Shown here piece after piece: positions 1-9,739 of a stretch of DNA of 64,000 nt. The notes under the pieces are model-generated. The model saw nothing but the letters and a program-made list of their open reading frames with translations. It did not search any database and was not told where the DNA came from. Within the stretch, counting starts at the first letter, position 1; each line of letters starts with the position of its first letter. Source of the DNA: Bacteroides salyersiae WAL 10018 = DSM 18765 = JCM 12988 (GTDB taxonomy: Bacteria > Bacteroidota > Bacteroidia > Bacteroidales > Bacteroidaceae); the NCBI RefSeq assembly GCF_000381365.1, contig NZ_KB905466.1:1-64000 (forward strand), in the 5' to 3' direction. A program made the translations under genes and the position numbers.

Positions 1-147
1 ATAACCTTAAACATAACCTCCGTTTGATGCTGGAAATAGAATCTTACCAAATCTTCGCTGCTGTACATAATATGATGAAATGTTCAACTAAGAATGTATA
101 GCCATAAAATTTAAGCCCTGATTTAAGTACTAACCAAAAGTCTCCAA
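1..147 (-). mobile_element. IS66-type element end, left copy (cut by window edge)
   Basis: This stretch matches 11,526-11,672 at all but about two of 147 positions, in the same orientation. Leftward, positions 68 to 1 encode the start of the same IS66 accessory protein (TnpA-like, beginning MYSSEDLVRF) that is recognisable at 11,593. Positions 69-147 are the non-coding end of the element. The two copies diverge immediately after base 147, which suggests the element terminus is there. Whether the full element continues to the left cannot be seen. Confidence 0.75.
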
Positions 148-343
148 AAACAAAACAACCTATTGGTAACGAGCAAAAAGTACCAATTTAACTATCTGTG
201 CATCAACACGTTTACAATTAAGACATTCAATAACAGCAAGAAATACATCAACGCTTAAACACCCATATCCACACGTACTAAAAACAGTAAAGCATTAATA
301 CAACACACAATCACTTTCAAGACATCGTAATAATTATTTCTCA
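148..343. other. AT-rich gap between IS66 end and last capsule gene
   Basis: No ORF, strong promoter or hairpin terminator was seen. The capsule operon ends here at 344, and no further capsule gene is visible before the IS66 end, so the operon may have been cut by the insertion. Confidence 0.4.
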
Positions 344-1534
344 TTAATTTTTCTGAAGTAAATCGTTATATAATTCTATATATTTCTCAAAACACTTATC
401 CTTGTCGAAACACTCCTCCGCTCGCTTACGACAATCTTCGGAAGAAAGAGGATACTCTTTCATCTGGTGTATGGCATTAGCAAGAGACTCAACATTACCT
501 TGTTCGACGACAACACCAGTCTTCTCATCTATAGCTTCGGGAGAACCACCTGTACGATAGGTGATGACAGGCGTTCCACAAGCCAAGGCTTCAAGATTGA
601 CTGTCGGGAAAGTATCAGCATATGTAGGGTTGATTAGCACATCTGACTCAGAGTAGAGTTGGACCAATTCCTGCACATTCTGTGTACGCTGGATACCACA
701 GATACCAACAGGTAGGTTCTTCACCTGATCAATAGAGAGTCCCACCATCGTAATTTCAAACTCATCCAGTGGCAACATCTCACTCAATTTATAGATGTCC
801 AGTTCTCCCTTGTATGGCAACCACACATTTGATACAGCAATGATACGGAACTTACCCACTTTACTTTTTTTTACAGCGGTAACCGAATGCTTAAATACCG
901 TCAAGTCCACCCCGTTATGTATTACCTCCACGTGTTTCTCCTTCAAGAACGACTCCTTCACGAAGTTACCCATCCATTCTGAACAAGGCACAATGGTCAG
1001 GTTCTTACATCCATCAAAAAGCCCCTTCTTCAGGAGGAAGTTCTCGCGCGAACGATCCACAAACCTGTTCCGCTGCACACACTTGCCACACTCCTTTTTC
1101 CACTTCATGCAGTCCTGCTGCACAAAATGATAACAATGACCAGTAAATGCCCAACAGTCATGGAACGTCCATACTACCTGTATGTCCGTCTGGTTGAGAT
1201 ACTCGAACAAGATGCGATAATTCAGAAAGTGATCGTGAATGTTATGCAACTGCACCACATCGGGCTTTATCTCCACTATCTGGCGCACCAGAGTTTTGGT
1301 AGCACGAACCGAGCCACGTCCCTCCATATCCAGTAATCGGTTGTAGGCAAAGTGGATGTAACTATCCATCTTCTCTCCCACTTTAATCAGCTGACTCTCC
1401 GACGGATTCATCATTCGTCCGTAGGCGATATAACTCTTCCACCCCTTCTTCATGACCGACCGTCCGATAGCCTCCGCTATCTTTCCCGTCGAGCCCCAAT
1501 TGGCAGTTACATTAATCTGTATAAGTGTTGGCAT
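344..1534 (-). CDS. Glycosyltransferase family 4 protein
   Basis: A 396-residue GT-B glycosyltransferase, probably adding a sugar to the lipid-linked capsule repeat unit at the inner membrane. The C-terminal half carries the GT4 donor-site signature (PTVNLEALACGTPVITY, the E-x7-E region) followed by a GGSPEAI loop. Around residues 125-155 there is a cluster of Cys and His (HDCWAFTGHC, then DC, then CGKC). I associate this with a subgroup of capsule GT4 enzymes, and it may bind a metal. It starts at an ATG 6 nt after the GT2 stop and is the last visible gene of the leftward capsule operon. Donor and acceptor cannot be predicted. Confidence 0.88.
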   Translation of the reverse strand: MPTLIQINVTANWGSTGKIAEAIGRSVMKKGWKSYIAYGRMMNPSESQLIKVGEKMDSYIHFAYNRLLDMEGRGSVRATKTLVRQIVEIKPDVVQLHNIHDHFLNYRILFEYLNQTDIQVVWTFHDCWAFTGHCYHFVQQDCMKWKKECGKCVQRNRFVDRSRENFLLKKGLFDGCKNLTIVPCSEWMGNFVKESFLKEKHVEVIHNGVDLTVFKHSVTAVKKSKVGKFRIIAVSNVWLPYKGELDIYKLSEMLPLDEFEITMVGLSIDQVKNLPVGICGIQRTQNVQELVQLYSESDVLINPTYADTFPTVNLEALACGTPVITYRTGGSPEAIDEKTGVVVEQGNVESLANAIHQMKEYPLSSEDCRKRAEECFDKDKCFEKYIELYNDLLQKN

Positions 1535-1540
1535 GATTGT

Positions 1541-2413
1541 TTAATTAGAAGTCAAAATCTGTTTGAACGATTTATTATGTTTAATTAAAAAATACCGCTT
1601 AATCCTTGATAGAGTAAAAGATATCGCTCCTCTACTCTTAGAACATTTACAGAATGCATCCGAGGCTAATATTGACTCGCGTAATACTTGATATTCTGAA
1701 TCAGTCAAAACCCTATTGACGCCAAATAAATACTTTACATATCCGATTAACAGATTAATTTTTTGCTCGTCACGCTTCTGAACAGAGATATTACTCCCAT
1801 GTTTACGCAAACGAAGAAGACGCTTAGTACAAATATATACATTACCTAAAGACGAAATTTTGCACCACAAATCATAATCCTCAGCCACATACATATTTTT
1901 ATCATAGCCACCAACTACCTCAAAAGTTTTTTTCTTAAACAATACTACAGGATGAACAATTAAAGGAAACTCCAGTACTTTTGAAAGCATAATTCCTATT
2001 CTTGAAGTTAAAAATCTTGTTGTACCAATAGATATACCATCGCTATCAATAATAGAACATTGGGACGATACTAAAACGATATCTCTTTTTATTGCCTTAA
2101 CTTGTTCCTCGAAACGATATGGCTCAGCAATATCATCTCCATCCATACGGGCAATCCAATCATACTTAGCTGCTCTCACGCCAGTATTAAGTGAATCAAT
2201 CAAACCAGTATTGGGTTTATCAATGAGCACAATTCTGTCATCTTTAAATGACTTAATTATATTTAAAGTACTATCGGTAGATCCATCATTTACAATAATA
2301 AACTCGAAATAAGGATAAGTTTGATCAAGAATACTTTGAATAGCTTCTGCTATGTATTTTTCATCGTTGTACGTTGATAAAACAACAGACAAGAAAATAA
2401 TCTCTGTCTTCAT
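1541..2413 (-). CDS. Glycosyltransferase family 2 protein
   Basis: A 290-residue GT-A fold glycosyltransferase. The N-terminal 100 residues hold the family-2 pattern: SVVLSTYNDEKYI, VNDGSTD at 42-47 for nucleotide binding, and the metal-binding DGDD at 91-94. It probably transfers one sugar during repeat-unit assembly on the cytoplasmic face. It lies 9 nt after the fucosyltransferase stop and 6 nt before the next GT4 gene, so it is translated from the same transcript. Linkage and donor are unknown. Confidence 0.9.
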   Translation of the reverse strand: MKTEIIFLSVVLSTYNDEKYIAEAIQSILDQTYPYFEFIIVNDGSTDSTLNIIKSFKDDRIVLIDKPNTGLIDSLNTGVRAAKYDWIARMDGDDIAEPYRFEEQVKAIKRDIVLVSSQCSIIDSDGISIGTTRFLTSRIGIMLSKVLEFPLIVHPVVLFKKKTFEVVGGYDKNMYVAEDYDLWCKISSLGNVYICTKRLLRLRKHGSNISVQKRDEQKINLLIGYVKYLFGVNRVLTDSEYQVLRESILASDAFCKCSKSRGAISFTLSRIKRYFLIKHNKSFKQILTSN

Positions 2414-2422
2414 ATGATAATT

Positions 2423-3244
2423 CTATATGTGGTACCATTCTTCTAAACAAGGATTGAAGTCTCGTCCATTTATCCATACGGAAGGACAAACTACATTTTT
2501 ACCAGCATTGTTATTAAGCCAAGCCCCCCACCAACTAAAAGTACTATTAGCTATAATATTATGCTTGCATTGAGTCATCAGATACATATCCTTATAACTA
2601 TCTTTACCGAAGTTGTGTTGGATGATTTCATAATCAACATTGAATTTCTCCATAAAGTACTTGCACCATTCTGGATCGTCTGAAAAAATGAAAAACTTTG
2701 AATCCTCTACACGAGAAATGATATACTCAATCGCTGACTTGTAATAAGATTCGTTACATATATTATACATCGATTGGCTTAGATAGTCCCCACGACGAAT
2801 ATGTAGAGAAACTGAGTTACAAACTTTCATCATATTTGCAACCATAAGGTTTTTTTGATCAATATTATGGAATGAAAACTGCGATATTATCTTTTTCTTG
2901 ATGTTAAAAAAATATCTTTCGTCAATCCAGCACCCATCTATGTAGGGTTTATATGTTGTAAAGACATCATCGCAGAATCTGCTTTCGTCTTCTCTGAATA
3001 ACAAGAACGGGGCTCTGTTACTTCTTATTAATCGCGTCCATAATACGGAGTACTTATTTATCTTGTTGTGGGATATATTTAAACCAAACGCATAGTCTAA
3101 CATATAGCCGTTATGCATACGGTTAAATTCGTATAAACTAATGTCAATTTTTACTCGAATACCTTTCTCCCTCATAGAACAATACAAAGCATATTGAAAC
3201 ATCTGGTTCCCTAAACCGCCAGACATGATAATTGTTTGTTTCAT
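2423..3244 (-). CDS. Alpha-1,2-fucosyltransferase, GT11 family
   Basis: A 273-residue protein of the GT11 family, which transfers L-fucose from GDP-fucose, usually in alpha-1,2 linkage. The N-terminal GGLGNQMFQYA motif and the HIRRGDY motif at about residues 148-154 (donor binding) are both intact, as is the C-terminal NSTFSWWGAWLN block. The longer frame reaches 3286, but the family N-terminus begins at the ATG at 3244, which overlaps the upstream GT4 stop in an ATGA junction. The donor is made by the gmd-fcl pair at 20.2-22.4 kb, so the capsule repeat probably carries fucose. Confidence 0.92.
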   Translation of the reverse strand: MKQTIIMSGGLGNQMFQYALYCSMREKGIRVKIDISLYEFNRMHNGYMLDYAFGLNISHNKINKYSVLWTRLIRSNRAPFLLFREDESRFCDDVFTTYKPYIDGCWIDERYFFNIKKKIISQFSFHNIDQKNLMVANMMKVCNSVSLHIRRGDYLSQSMYNICNESYYKSAIEYIISRVEDSKFFIFSDDPEWCKYFMEKFNVDYEIIQHNFGKDSYKDMYLMTQCKHNIIANSTFSWWGAWLNNNAGKNVVCPSVWINGRDFNPCLEEWYHI

Positions 3245-4458
3245 TTTTTTAAGATTTCTATAAGTGTTTGTTTCCAACCATCCCAATCGGTCATCTTCCT
3301 GTAAAGTTGTTCAGCTCCTAGAGAGACTTTTTGATATAATGAATCGTTTTGGTTAAGTTCGTTAATCTGTATCCCCATAATTTCTGGAGTATCTGCTACA
3401 AATCCATTGATACCTGATTTTATAAGTTCCGGATGAATGCCTACATTGAAAGTTAAAATTGGTTTCTTAAGTCCTAAAACTTCAAGAAGTACAAATTCTG
3501 TTGTAGAAGGCCAAATAGAAAGATTGATAACACCACGGCTTGCAGCAATTATATCACCCAAGTTGGTTTTCCAAGTGCATTCGTTTCTCATTTCAAGGAT
3601 ACCATTATTGACATACGGCTGCAATCCGTAGTGTTGGAGCGCATAATCAATACTCTTCTGACTTGCATAAGCAGCCACAACCTTGATATCGGGATTGCAA
3701 TGAGACAAAACATCCTTCAATAGATGAATTCCTTTATCAATTCGATTCTGAGCAACAAAAACAAAATAGTCACCCATTGTTGGCACGTATTTATTCAATT
3801 TGTCCCCATTGAAATAGAGTGGAATAGTATAACAATGATCACGTGGTATCCCGTATCTCTCATAGAAGCCTACTTGTTGCTGAGAGGAAGTAATAACAGC
3901 GTCAGCTTTAATCAATTCTTTCTGCAGACGATATCGGTTGACCGTTGCATTCAGTTTCTTTAAAAAGCCAGAAATACCTCGGTTGGTATCTCGTACGCAA
4001 TGCTTGCATAAAGCATATTTGAACCCGTTGTCCAAACACTTGGTACAAAGTCCATTTTCATCATTAGCATAATAATTATAGCAGAAGAAATCCTGCATGA
4101 ATATTTTGGAAATGACCTTTATGCCTCTTTTGCGAGCTATTGACCAAAAGATAATATTCTTGTTGGTAACAGAACCCAGAGTATATACAACATCAGGTCG
4201 AAAGTCATCCAACACTGCCTGATAATTCTTTTTGTATTTCTTTTGAATCCAGTTTGCAAAAAATGGACACTTGTATCTGAAGTATATTGGTGTGCCATCT
4301 TCTTCCTTTTGATTTTCGGTTACCTCATCAGAGTATACTGCTACGGTACACCCAATCTCTATCAAAAGCTTCTTCGCAATTTGGGCAACATAAGCTCCTG
4401 AGAAATCTCCAAAATATGCATCAGATATGAGTAGAATCCTTTTGTTTACGTTATTCAT
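3241..4458 (-). CDS. Glycosyltransferase family 4 protein
   Basis: A 405-residue GT-B glycosyltransferase. The Rossmann-like N-terminus (RILLISDAYFGDFSGAYVAQIA), the mid-protein VFVAQNRIDKGIHLL and the C-terminal STTEFVLLEVLGLKKPIL region are typical of GT4. A Cys-rich segment at about residues 135-155 (CTKCLDNGF, CKHC) resembles the Cys cluster of the other GT4 protein in this locus. Its ATG overlaps the Wzx stop by 4 nt (ATGA), which implies translational coupling. Acceptor and donor are not predictable. Confidence 0.88.
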   Translation of the reverse strand: MNNVNKRILLISDAYFGDFSGAYVAQIAKKLLIEIGCTVAVYSDEVTENQKEEDGTPIYFRYKCPFFANWIQKKYKKNYQAVLDDFRPDVVYTLGSVTNKNIIFWSIARKRGIKVISKIFMQDFFCYNYYANDENGLCTKCLDNGFKYALCKHCVRDTNRGISGFLKKLNATVNRYRLQKELIKADAVITSSQQQVGFYERYGIPRDHCYTIPLYFNGDKLNKYVPTMGDYFVFVAQNRIDKGIHLLKDVLSHCNPDIKVVAAYASQKSIDYALQHYGLQPYVNNGILEMRNECTWKTNLGDIIAASRGVINLSIWPSTTEFVLLEVLGLKKPILTFNVGIHPELIKSGINGFVADTPEIMGIQINELNQNDSLYQKVSLGAEQLYRKMTDWDGWKQTLIEILKK

Positions 4459-5942
4459 TTCTTATGGAATTTCGACAATAATGATGTAAAAAATGTCTTA
4501 TTTGTAATATACAAAGCAGATACAAAAAATATTGAGAATAAGAAAAAATATACCCCATATTCGTAGAGATTGTGATAGTTCAGATTGAGGACGTAATGTA
4601 CTACCACAAACGGCAAAATAACAAACATAGATTTGACAAACTCTGCAACAAGCATCTTAACATCCAATGATAAGTACTTGCCCATGAGCTTTAAATACCA
4701 AGATATGAACAATAGACTGATAGCCAATGTTGCGAGAGGAATAGCATAAATCTGTGTAGACTGAATTATCGCCAATAATATACCAACATAAACGATGGCA
4801 CACAGTATATCCAATTTCGCAGATTTGTTGATCATACCACCCGTATATAGGATATTATTACAATAGACTCGAAACTGAAAAAGGATCTTTGCTAATACGA
4901 TAACAAAGAGTAACCATGTACCACCATACTTATCAAGACCAACCCAATAGTTCATGACCGGTTCAGTAAAACAGATGGAGTACAAACCTACGATAGCCAA
5001 AGTTATGGCAAAGAACTGGGTCGTTGTGTGAAATACGTTATTTATCTTTTGTTTGTCACCAGATGACAATGTCAATGAAAACAACGCAAAGAACGACCCA
5101 TTGGTTTGTGAAACGAACCCACATGCCACATAACACACTTTTGAGGTAAGATCATATACTGCCGCCAATGCTGGATTCATGAAGTGCGCGATGATAAAAC
5201 TTTGCGAATTACCCATTAGCACTCCAGACAACTTAGATAAAAACGGATAAATACAATCTTTTGCAAGTAATTTACTCTCTGAAATGGAATAAACAGGAGT
5301 AGGAATACTCTCTTTCTTCCATTTACGAACAATCCATAACCCTTGGAATACTAAATTTGCAATTGCACGAACCAAGTAGCTCAAGGCGATAGACACAACA
5401 CCAAAGCCTAAAAACAGAAAGGCAACAAGAAATGCTATTGCAATCAATCCTGTACATGTATTAATAACACCTACTGACTTAGTATCCTGCCAAACTTGAG
5501 GAAAAGCGCCAAATAGAGATACACATATAGCAACAGATGACGCTATCAATGCAATAATATATGCAACTCTTATCTCCGAAGATACACCGTCTTCTACATT
5601 AATCCAATCTGTAATAAAAGGTGATATACATAGTCCAAGAAAAATAATTAAAAGTGCAAGAACAATAGCAGTTACTATATTGGCACCCGCTAATCTTGCA
5701 TACTTTTCATTGTTATTCGATCCTATTACTACTGCCATTTTCTGAGTAATGACACTGGAAAAGCCACTCTCCAATAATCCCAACATCGCTACCATATTAC
5801 CAGTAGCAAGCCACGCTCCATAAGTAGATATCGACATATAACGAAAATATATCGGCACCATCACTATACCATTAATAATTACAATGATTGCATTGATGGA
5901 ATTGAACAAGTAATTATATATCGATGCTTTGTATGTATTCAT
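4455..5942 (-). CDS. wzx: Polysaccharide flippase, Wzx type
   Basis: A 495-residue integral membrane protein with about 12-14 hydrophobic segments and the N-terminal pattern of the polysaccharide-transport branch of the MOP superfamily (a YGAWLATGNMVAMLGLLESGF segment near residue 40). It would flip the undecaprenyl-linked capsule repeat unit to the periplasmic face. It sits between the Wzy candidate and the glycosyltransferases, as usual for Wzx/Wzy loci. Family assignment is firm; substrate is unknown. Confidence 0.9.
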   Translation of the reverse strand: MNTYKASIYNYLFNSINAIIVIINGIVMVPIYFRYMSISTYGAWLATGNMVAMLGLLESGFSSVITQKMAVVIGSNNNEKYARLAGANIVTAIVLALLIIFLGLCISPFITDWINVEDGVSSEIRVAYIIALIASSVAICVSLFGAFPQVWQDTKSVGVINTCTGLIAIAFLVAFLFLGFGVVSIALSYLVRAIANLVFQGLWIVRKWKKESIPTPVYSISESKLLAKDCIYPFLSKLSGVLMGNSQSFIIAHFMNPALAAVYDLTSKVCYVACGFVSQTNGSFFALFSLTLSSGDKQKINNVFHTTTQFFAITLAIVGLYSICFTEPVMNYWVGLDKYGGTWLLFVIVLAKILFQFRVYCNNILYTGGMINKSAKLDILCAIVYVGILLAIIQSTQIYAIPLATLAISLLFISWYLKLMGKYLSLDVKMLVAEFVKSMFVILPFVVVHYVLNLNYHNLYEYGVYFFLFSIFFVSALYITNKTFFTSLLSKFHKK

Positions 5943-5950
5943 TTTTTATA

Positions 5951-7291
5951 TTAACGCCATAAAGATGAAATACTCATGTTTCCCACAAATAACAGTAGAA
6001 TATTTAACAAAACAAGTATAGACAATGAATATCTAAAATACCTATTAAAAACATCGTTTACTTGCGAAAAAAACCAAGGGAGTGTAAATAGCAAACCTTC
6101 GGATACATAGCCAATATGTAATTGTTTTGTTAAAAATCCAGAAAACATAATACCTAATCCCATTACAGTCATCGCATCCAAATCCTTAAAAGATATTCTT
6201 TTCCAATTAAATATGATACAAAATAAAAATCCTAATTGGAATATGCCCATCAAGTAATCTTGAAGTTGCCATGCAAATGCAGGATTTCGTTCGACCAACG
6301 TAGGAAAAAGAGTCCAAGGAAATGGTCCAATCATTCCAAAAATGATTTTAATCGGTAAAGCTATAAAAGACATAGTATTTATGTATCCAGAATTATACTC
6401 TGCACTGTTAACTTCTGATGTTATTCCTGAAATGTAATAAAAAACAAATATCCCAACCACAAATAACAGAAGTTTCATCGATGTACCCTTGACACGATTA
6501 ATTTGCCCCCAAAAGGAGGATACACCAGCAATAAACAGATATACCGTGCGCTGAACAAATGCAAATGATCCATAGAGAATAAGTGAACCTACTTTTTCTA
6601 TCATGTTGCGACTTAACATAGTAAGCACCACACCAACAGATATCAACGCTATTCCAAAAGGGTCACGCCAAACAGTACCACTTAGCAGGAAAGACGGAAA
6701 AAAAGCTGTCCACAAGCGAATCTTTTTCTCCGCATCTTCATTTACAGGATAGAAATTAAGATATAAACAAACAAGATTCATTGATGTCAATAAGCAACAA
6801 AACACATTCAGTGCAGAATAGTTCAACCACTTATTTCCGAGGTAATAGAAAGGCCATGATATAATATGCCATATTTCTGGATGGGTAACTTGAAACTCAT
6901 CTGCTGTCATCCAATAGAAAACACCATAAGAATTTCTTGTATCATTCAACCGACTTACAGCATCATACACAGATAAATATTCATGCCAAAAGGCACCACT
7001 TGCATCACCATTAGTCGAGAAGTAAGTAGAGTCTACAAAATACAAATAATGTAACAAACCTATTAATATCTCAACAATAAAAACAATTGCATAAAAGCGA
7101 ACATAGCGATTTTCTCCTAATACTAACTTGGCACTAACAATCGTAATAATAAAGAAGCACAAGATTGACATCAGATAACTACCTATGGTTGAAGCGATTC
7201 CAAACGAGCCCAAAGCAATCGGCAGCAAGGCAAATAGTGCAAAAACAACAGTTAATTTGGTTAGATATTTACAAAATGAAGTATTGTACAT
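5951..7291 (-). CDS. Candidate capsule polymerase, Wzy-like membrane protein
   Basis: A 446-residue protein with about 10-11 transmembrane segments and one larger hydrophilic stretch near residues 85-160. This is the usual topology of O-antigen/capsule polymerases, whose sequences are too variable for motif recognition. No other Wzy candidate exists in the visible locus, and it lies next to Wzx. The frame can start at a TTG at 7303 overlapping the upstream stop, but the ATG at 7291 is preferred. It would join repeat units in the periplasm. The call rests on topology and position, not on a motif. Confidence 0.7.
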   Translation of the reverse strand: MYNTSFCKYLTKLTVVFALFALLPIALGSFGIASTIGSYLMSILCFFIITIVSAKLVLGENRYVRFYAIVFIVEILIGLLHYLYFVDSTYFSTNGDASGAFWHEYLSVYDAVSRLNDTRNSYGVFYWMTADEFQVTHPEIWHIISWPFYYLGNKWLNYSALNVFCCLLTSMNLVCLYLNFYPVNEDAEKKIRLWTAFFPSFLLSGTVWRDPFGIALISVGVVLTMLSRNMIEKVGSLILYGSFAFVQRTVYLFIAGVSSFWGQINRVKGTSMKLLLFVVGIFVFYYISGITSEVNSAEYNSGYINTMSFIALPIKIIFGMIGPFPWTLFPTLVERNPAFAWQLQDYLMGIFQLGFLFCIIFNWKRISFKDLDAMTVMGLGIMFSGFLTKQLHIGYVSEGLLFTLPWFFSQVNDVFNRYFRYSLSILVLLNILLLFVGNMSISSLWR

Positions 7292-7299
7292 ATTAAAAA

Positions 7300-8190
7300 T
7301 CAATACTGTGAAATAGCGTCAATTATGCTAAAAGAGGCCTCAAAGCCTATCGCTTCTCTTAACTTTTTGCCATCAAGTGCAAGATACTTCATACCTACGT
7401 CAGCACGCTGAACACTACCGAAGCAACCTTCCGGAACTTCTTTGCCCATGACATGATGAATAATGGTGACAATCTCCTTAACAGTAAGGGTTTCCTTGCC
7501 CTCAATGTTGTAGAGACCTGAAGGTAAGTTCTTCTCAAATGCCTCAGCCAACATACGAGGAACTTCGTTCACATGCACATATTGGCGAGTCTGATCTCCA
7601 GCAGTGAAACGGATTTCTTCACCATTGCGGATAGCATTGATAACATAAGGGATCAAGCGTTTAGGATTCTCACCTGTACCATAGATTGTTGGGATATAGA
7701 AGTGCCAATGGGTGAAGTTGTGCTTGTATGATGCTACGAACCTACTCAGCATACGCTTACTGACCGTATAATCATTAGGTACAGGACAAGTTGAGGTTAG
7801 TACGTCCTCTTCTGTAAACAAACGTTCCTCTTTGGTTTCTCCCATCTCAAACACACTACCAAAAGTCACAAAGCAACCCTTGTATTCAAGCTCCTTCAAC
7901 TTATTGCAGATAGCTATAGGAGCAGTTACATTCAAGTTGTAAATGAGATTGAAACCTTCTTTCAAATTAGCCTGAATACCTGCACCAATCGTATAAATGA
8001 TAATATCTGAGTTCATGAGACCAGAACAATCCAACTCAACATCCATAAGGTTTACCTTATAGAAATTATCATACTCGTGTCTTAAAGGTGCATCAAGACC
8101 ATACACATCAAGCTTCCACCCCACTTGATTTGCATATTTAGCGATAGTTGCTGAAAGGAAACCATTTGTTCCCAAAATTGATATTTTCAT
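7300..8190 (-). CDS. NAD(P)-dependent sugar-nucleotide reductase/epimerase (extended SDR)
   Basis: A 296-residue extended short-chain dehydrogenase. GTNGFLS at residues 7-13 is the dinucleotide-binding glycine motif, and Y141-x3-K145 is the catalytic pair. It follows rfbG (CDP-glucose 4,6-dehydratase) by about 50 nt, so it most likely reduces a CDP-4-keto-6-deoxyhexose at C4, as abequose- or 6-deoxygulose-forming reductases do. No rfbH (3-dehydratase) is visible, so a 3,6-dideoxy product is not supported. The start at 8190 was chosen over 8220 because it puts the glycine motif at the usual distance from the N-terminus. The exact product is inferred. Confidence 0.82.
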   Translation of the reverse strand: MKISILGTNGFLSATIAKYANQVGWKLDVYGLDAPLRHEYDNFYKVNLMDVELDCSGLMNSDIIIYTIGAGIQANLKEGFNLIYNLNVTAPIAICNKLKELEYKGCFVTFGSVFEMGETKEERLFTEEDVLTSTCPVPNDYTVSKRMLSRFVASYKHNFTHWHFYIPTIYGTGENPKRLIPYVINAIRNGEEIRFTAGDQTRQYVHVNEVPRMLAEAFEKNLPSGLYNIEGKETLTVKEIVTIIHHVMGKEVPEGCFGSVQRADVGMKYLALDGKKLREAIGFEASFSIIDAISQY

Positions 8191-8241
8191 TTTCTTATAT
8201 TTAATACCTATAAGATCCAACTAAAGTATACGCTCTTTCAT

Positions 8242-9318
8242 TTATCCTAAGAATTTCTCAATTTCCTCTACACAAAGATCATATACATTTTCTGTCTTAT
8301 AACGTTTGTACCAGTCAGTGGTCAGTATTGCTGTCTGCTTCGCATTGAGACGAGGATACCACCCGAGGCGAGTTTTGACCTTGTTGATATTAAGCATCAA
8401 GAGATTTGCCTCATGGAGTGCATTAGAATTCGACACATCCTTAAGTTCGCCAAAGCCGAAGTTCTCAATGATGGCAATTGCTACCTCCCATACGGTCAAC
8501 ACGCTCTCCTGCTCAGGACCGAAGTTCCAGCCTTCGCAATACTCGGTTGGGTTATTCCACATCTTCTGAGCAAGCAGCATGTAGCCAGAGAGAGGTTCCA
8601 AGACATGTTCCCAAGGACGTACAGCCTTTGGCGAACGAATATCGATAACCTTGGTGGTTTCAAGCGCACGAATACAGTCTGGAATGATACGATCCTTTGC
8701 CCAATCACCACCACCAATTACGTTTCCTGCACGAACAGAAGCGAGCGAAACAGTATGTTTCTTACCATAGTCTTCCGGATTAAAGAACGAACGACGCCAG
8801 CTCTGGATAGCTACCTCACAGGCACCCTTCGAAGAAGAGTAAGGATCGTAACCACCAAATGGATCTGTTTCCACATAACCCTCTAACTGTTCACAGTTAT
8901 CGTAACATTTGTCGGTAGTAACCATCACGCCAACCTTCACACTTTTAGTGGCACGAATGGCTTCCATGATGTGGACGGTGCCCATCACATTCACTTCATA
9001 AGTCTCCACAGGAATCTCGTACGAGAGACGAACAAGTGGTTGTGCTGCAAGATGGAATACAATCTCTGGCTGATACTCAACAAAGATCTGCTTCATCTTC
9101 TCACCATCGCGAATGTCGGCACGAATGTCAGCCTTGATTTTGTTGCCAATGCCAGAGAGCACAAAGTTATCGCGCTCAGAATATGGGTCAAGACCTACAC
9201 CTACTACTTCAGCTCCGAGTTCATGGAGCCAAATGCAAAGCCAAGAACCTTTGAAACCAGTATGACCAGTAACGAGCACTTTCTTGCCTTTGAATAAACC
9301 GTTATATATATCAATCAT
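8242..9318 (-). CDS. rfbG: CDP-glucose 4,6-dehydratase
   Basis: A 358-residue extended SDR that converts CDP-glucose to CDP-4-keto-6-deoxyglucose. The glycine motif GHTGFKG is at residues 18-24. MVTTDKCYDN around 132-141 and Y160-x3-K164 (DPYSSSK) form the active site. The TGHTGFKGSWL N-terminus is diagnostic of RfbG rather than RmlB or Gmd. It is preceded by rfbF, which supplies its substrate, and followed by a reductase, so the three form a CDP-sugar pathway feeding the capsule. Confidence 0.93.
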   Translation of the reverse strand: MIDIYNGLFKGKKVLVTGHTGFKGSWLCIWLHELGAEVVGVGLDPYSERDNFVLSGIGNKIKADIRADIRDGEKMKQIFVEYQPEIVFHLAAQPLVRLSYEIPVETYEVNVMGTVHIMEAIRATKSVKVGVMVTTDKCYDNCEQLEGYVETDPFGGYDPYSSSKGACEVAIQSWRRSFFNPEDYGKKHTVSLASVRAGNVIGGGDWAKDRIIPDCIRALETTKVIDIRSPKAVRPWEHVLEPLSGYMLLAQKMWNNPTEYCEGWNFGPEQESVLTVWEVAIAIIENFGFGELKDVSNSNALHEANLLMLNINKVKTRLGWYPRLNAKQTAILTTDWYKRYKTENVYDLCVEEIEKFLG

Positions 9319-9330
9319 AATTGTACTTTG

Positions 9331-9735
9331 TTATTCAATTGTGTATATTATTGTATCCTTTGGATCGTAGAGTTTATCAGTATAAGCCAAGAGGATAAAA
9401 TTTTTATCGCTATTGTTCACCACTACATGAGCCACATTATTAGGAATGAAAACTGTGATAGCCTTTTCCAAAGACATCTCAATATCCAATCGTTCGTGAG
9501 TCTCCATATCCTCCAATTTGAGGATAGCCACCCCCTCAATGATAGTGAACCACTCGACAGCCTCAGGATGGTAGTGACCACCCTTTGTCTGCTTTGGTTT
9601 ACCCATGGTGAGATAAACTTCTCCAGTGTGAGAAGGAATGCCTTCTTCTGTACCAGTGATGGCTTTCAAAAACCAACCTCTATCATCAGCTATCAATCGA
9701 CGTTGGATGACATGAACTTTATCAATCTGAGCCAT
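9331..9735 (-). CDS. Cupin sugar epimerase/isomerase-like protein
   Basis: A small cupin (134 residues from the ATG at 9735; a GTG at 9750 would overlap rfbF). The centre has the metal-binding pattern GGHYHPEAVEWFTIIEG, and DDRGWFLKAITG near the N-terminus resembles the C-terminal cupin of CapF and other WxcM/FdtA/RmlC-like sugar enzymes. It lies between rfbF and rfbG. It is therefore a good candidate for a C3 (or 3,5) epimerase or ketoisomerase acting on the CDP-4-keto-6-deoxy sugar, which would allow a CDP-6-deoxygulose-like product. Family membership is seen; the reaction is inferred. Confidence 0.72.
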   Translation of the reverse strand: MAQIDKVHVIQRRLIADDRGWFLKAITGTEEGIPSHTGEVYLTMGKPKQTKGGHYHPEAVEWFTIIEGVAILKLEDMETHERLDIEMSLEKAITVFIPNNVAHVVVNNSDKNFILLAYTDKLYDPKDTIIYTIE

Positions 9736-9739
9736 AGTA

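Noticed and set aside
8306-8886. Open frames of 87-157 codons on the + strand across rfbG and similar antisense frames throughout the capsule genes
   Set aside because: They lie antisense to clearly conserved genes, share no motif with known proteins and have no promoter.
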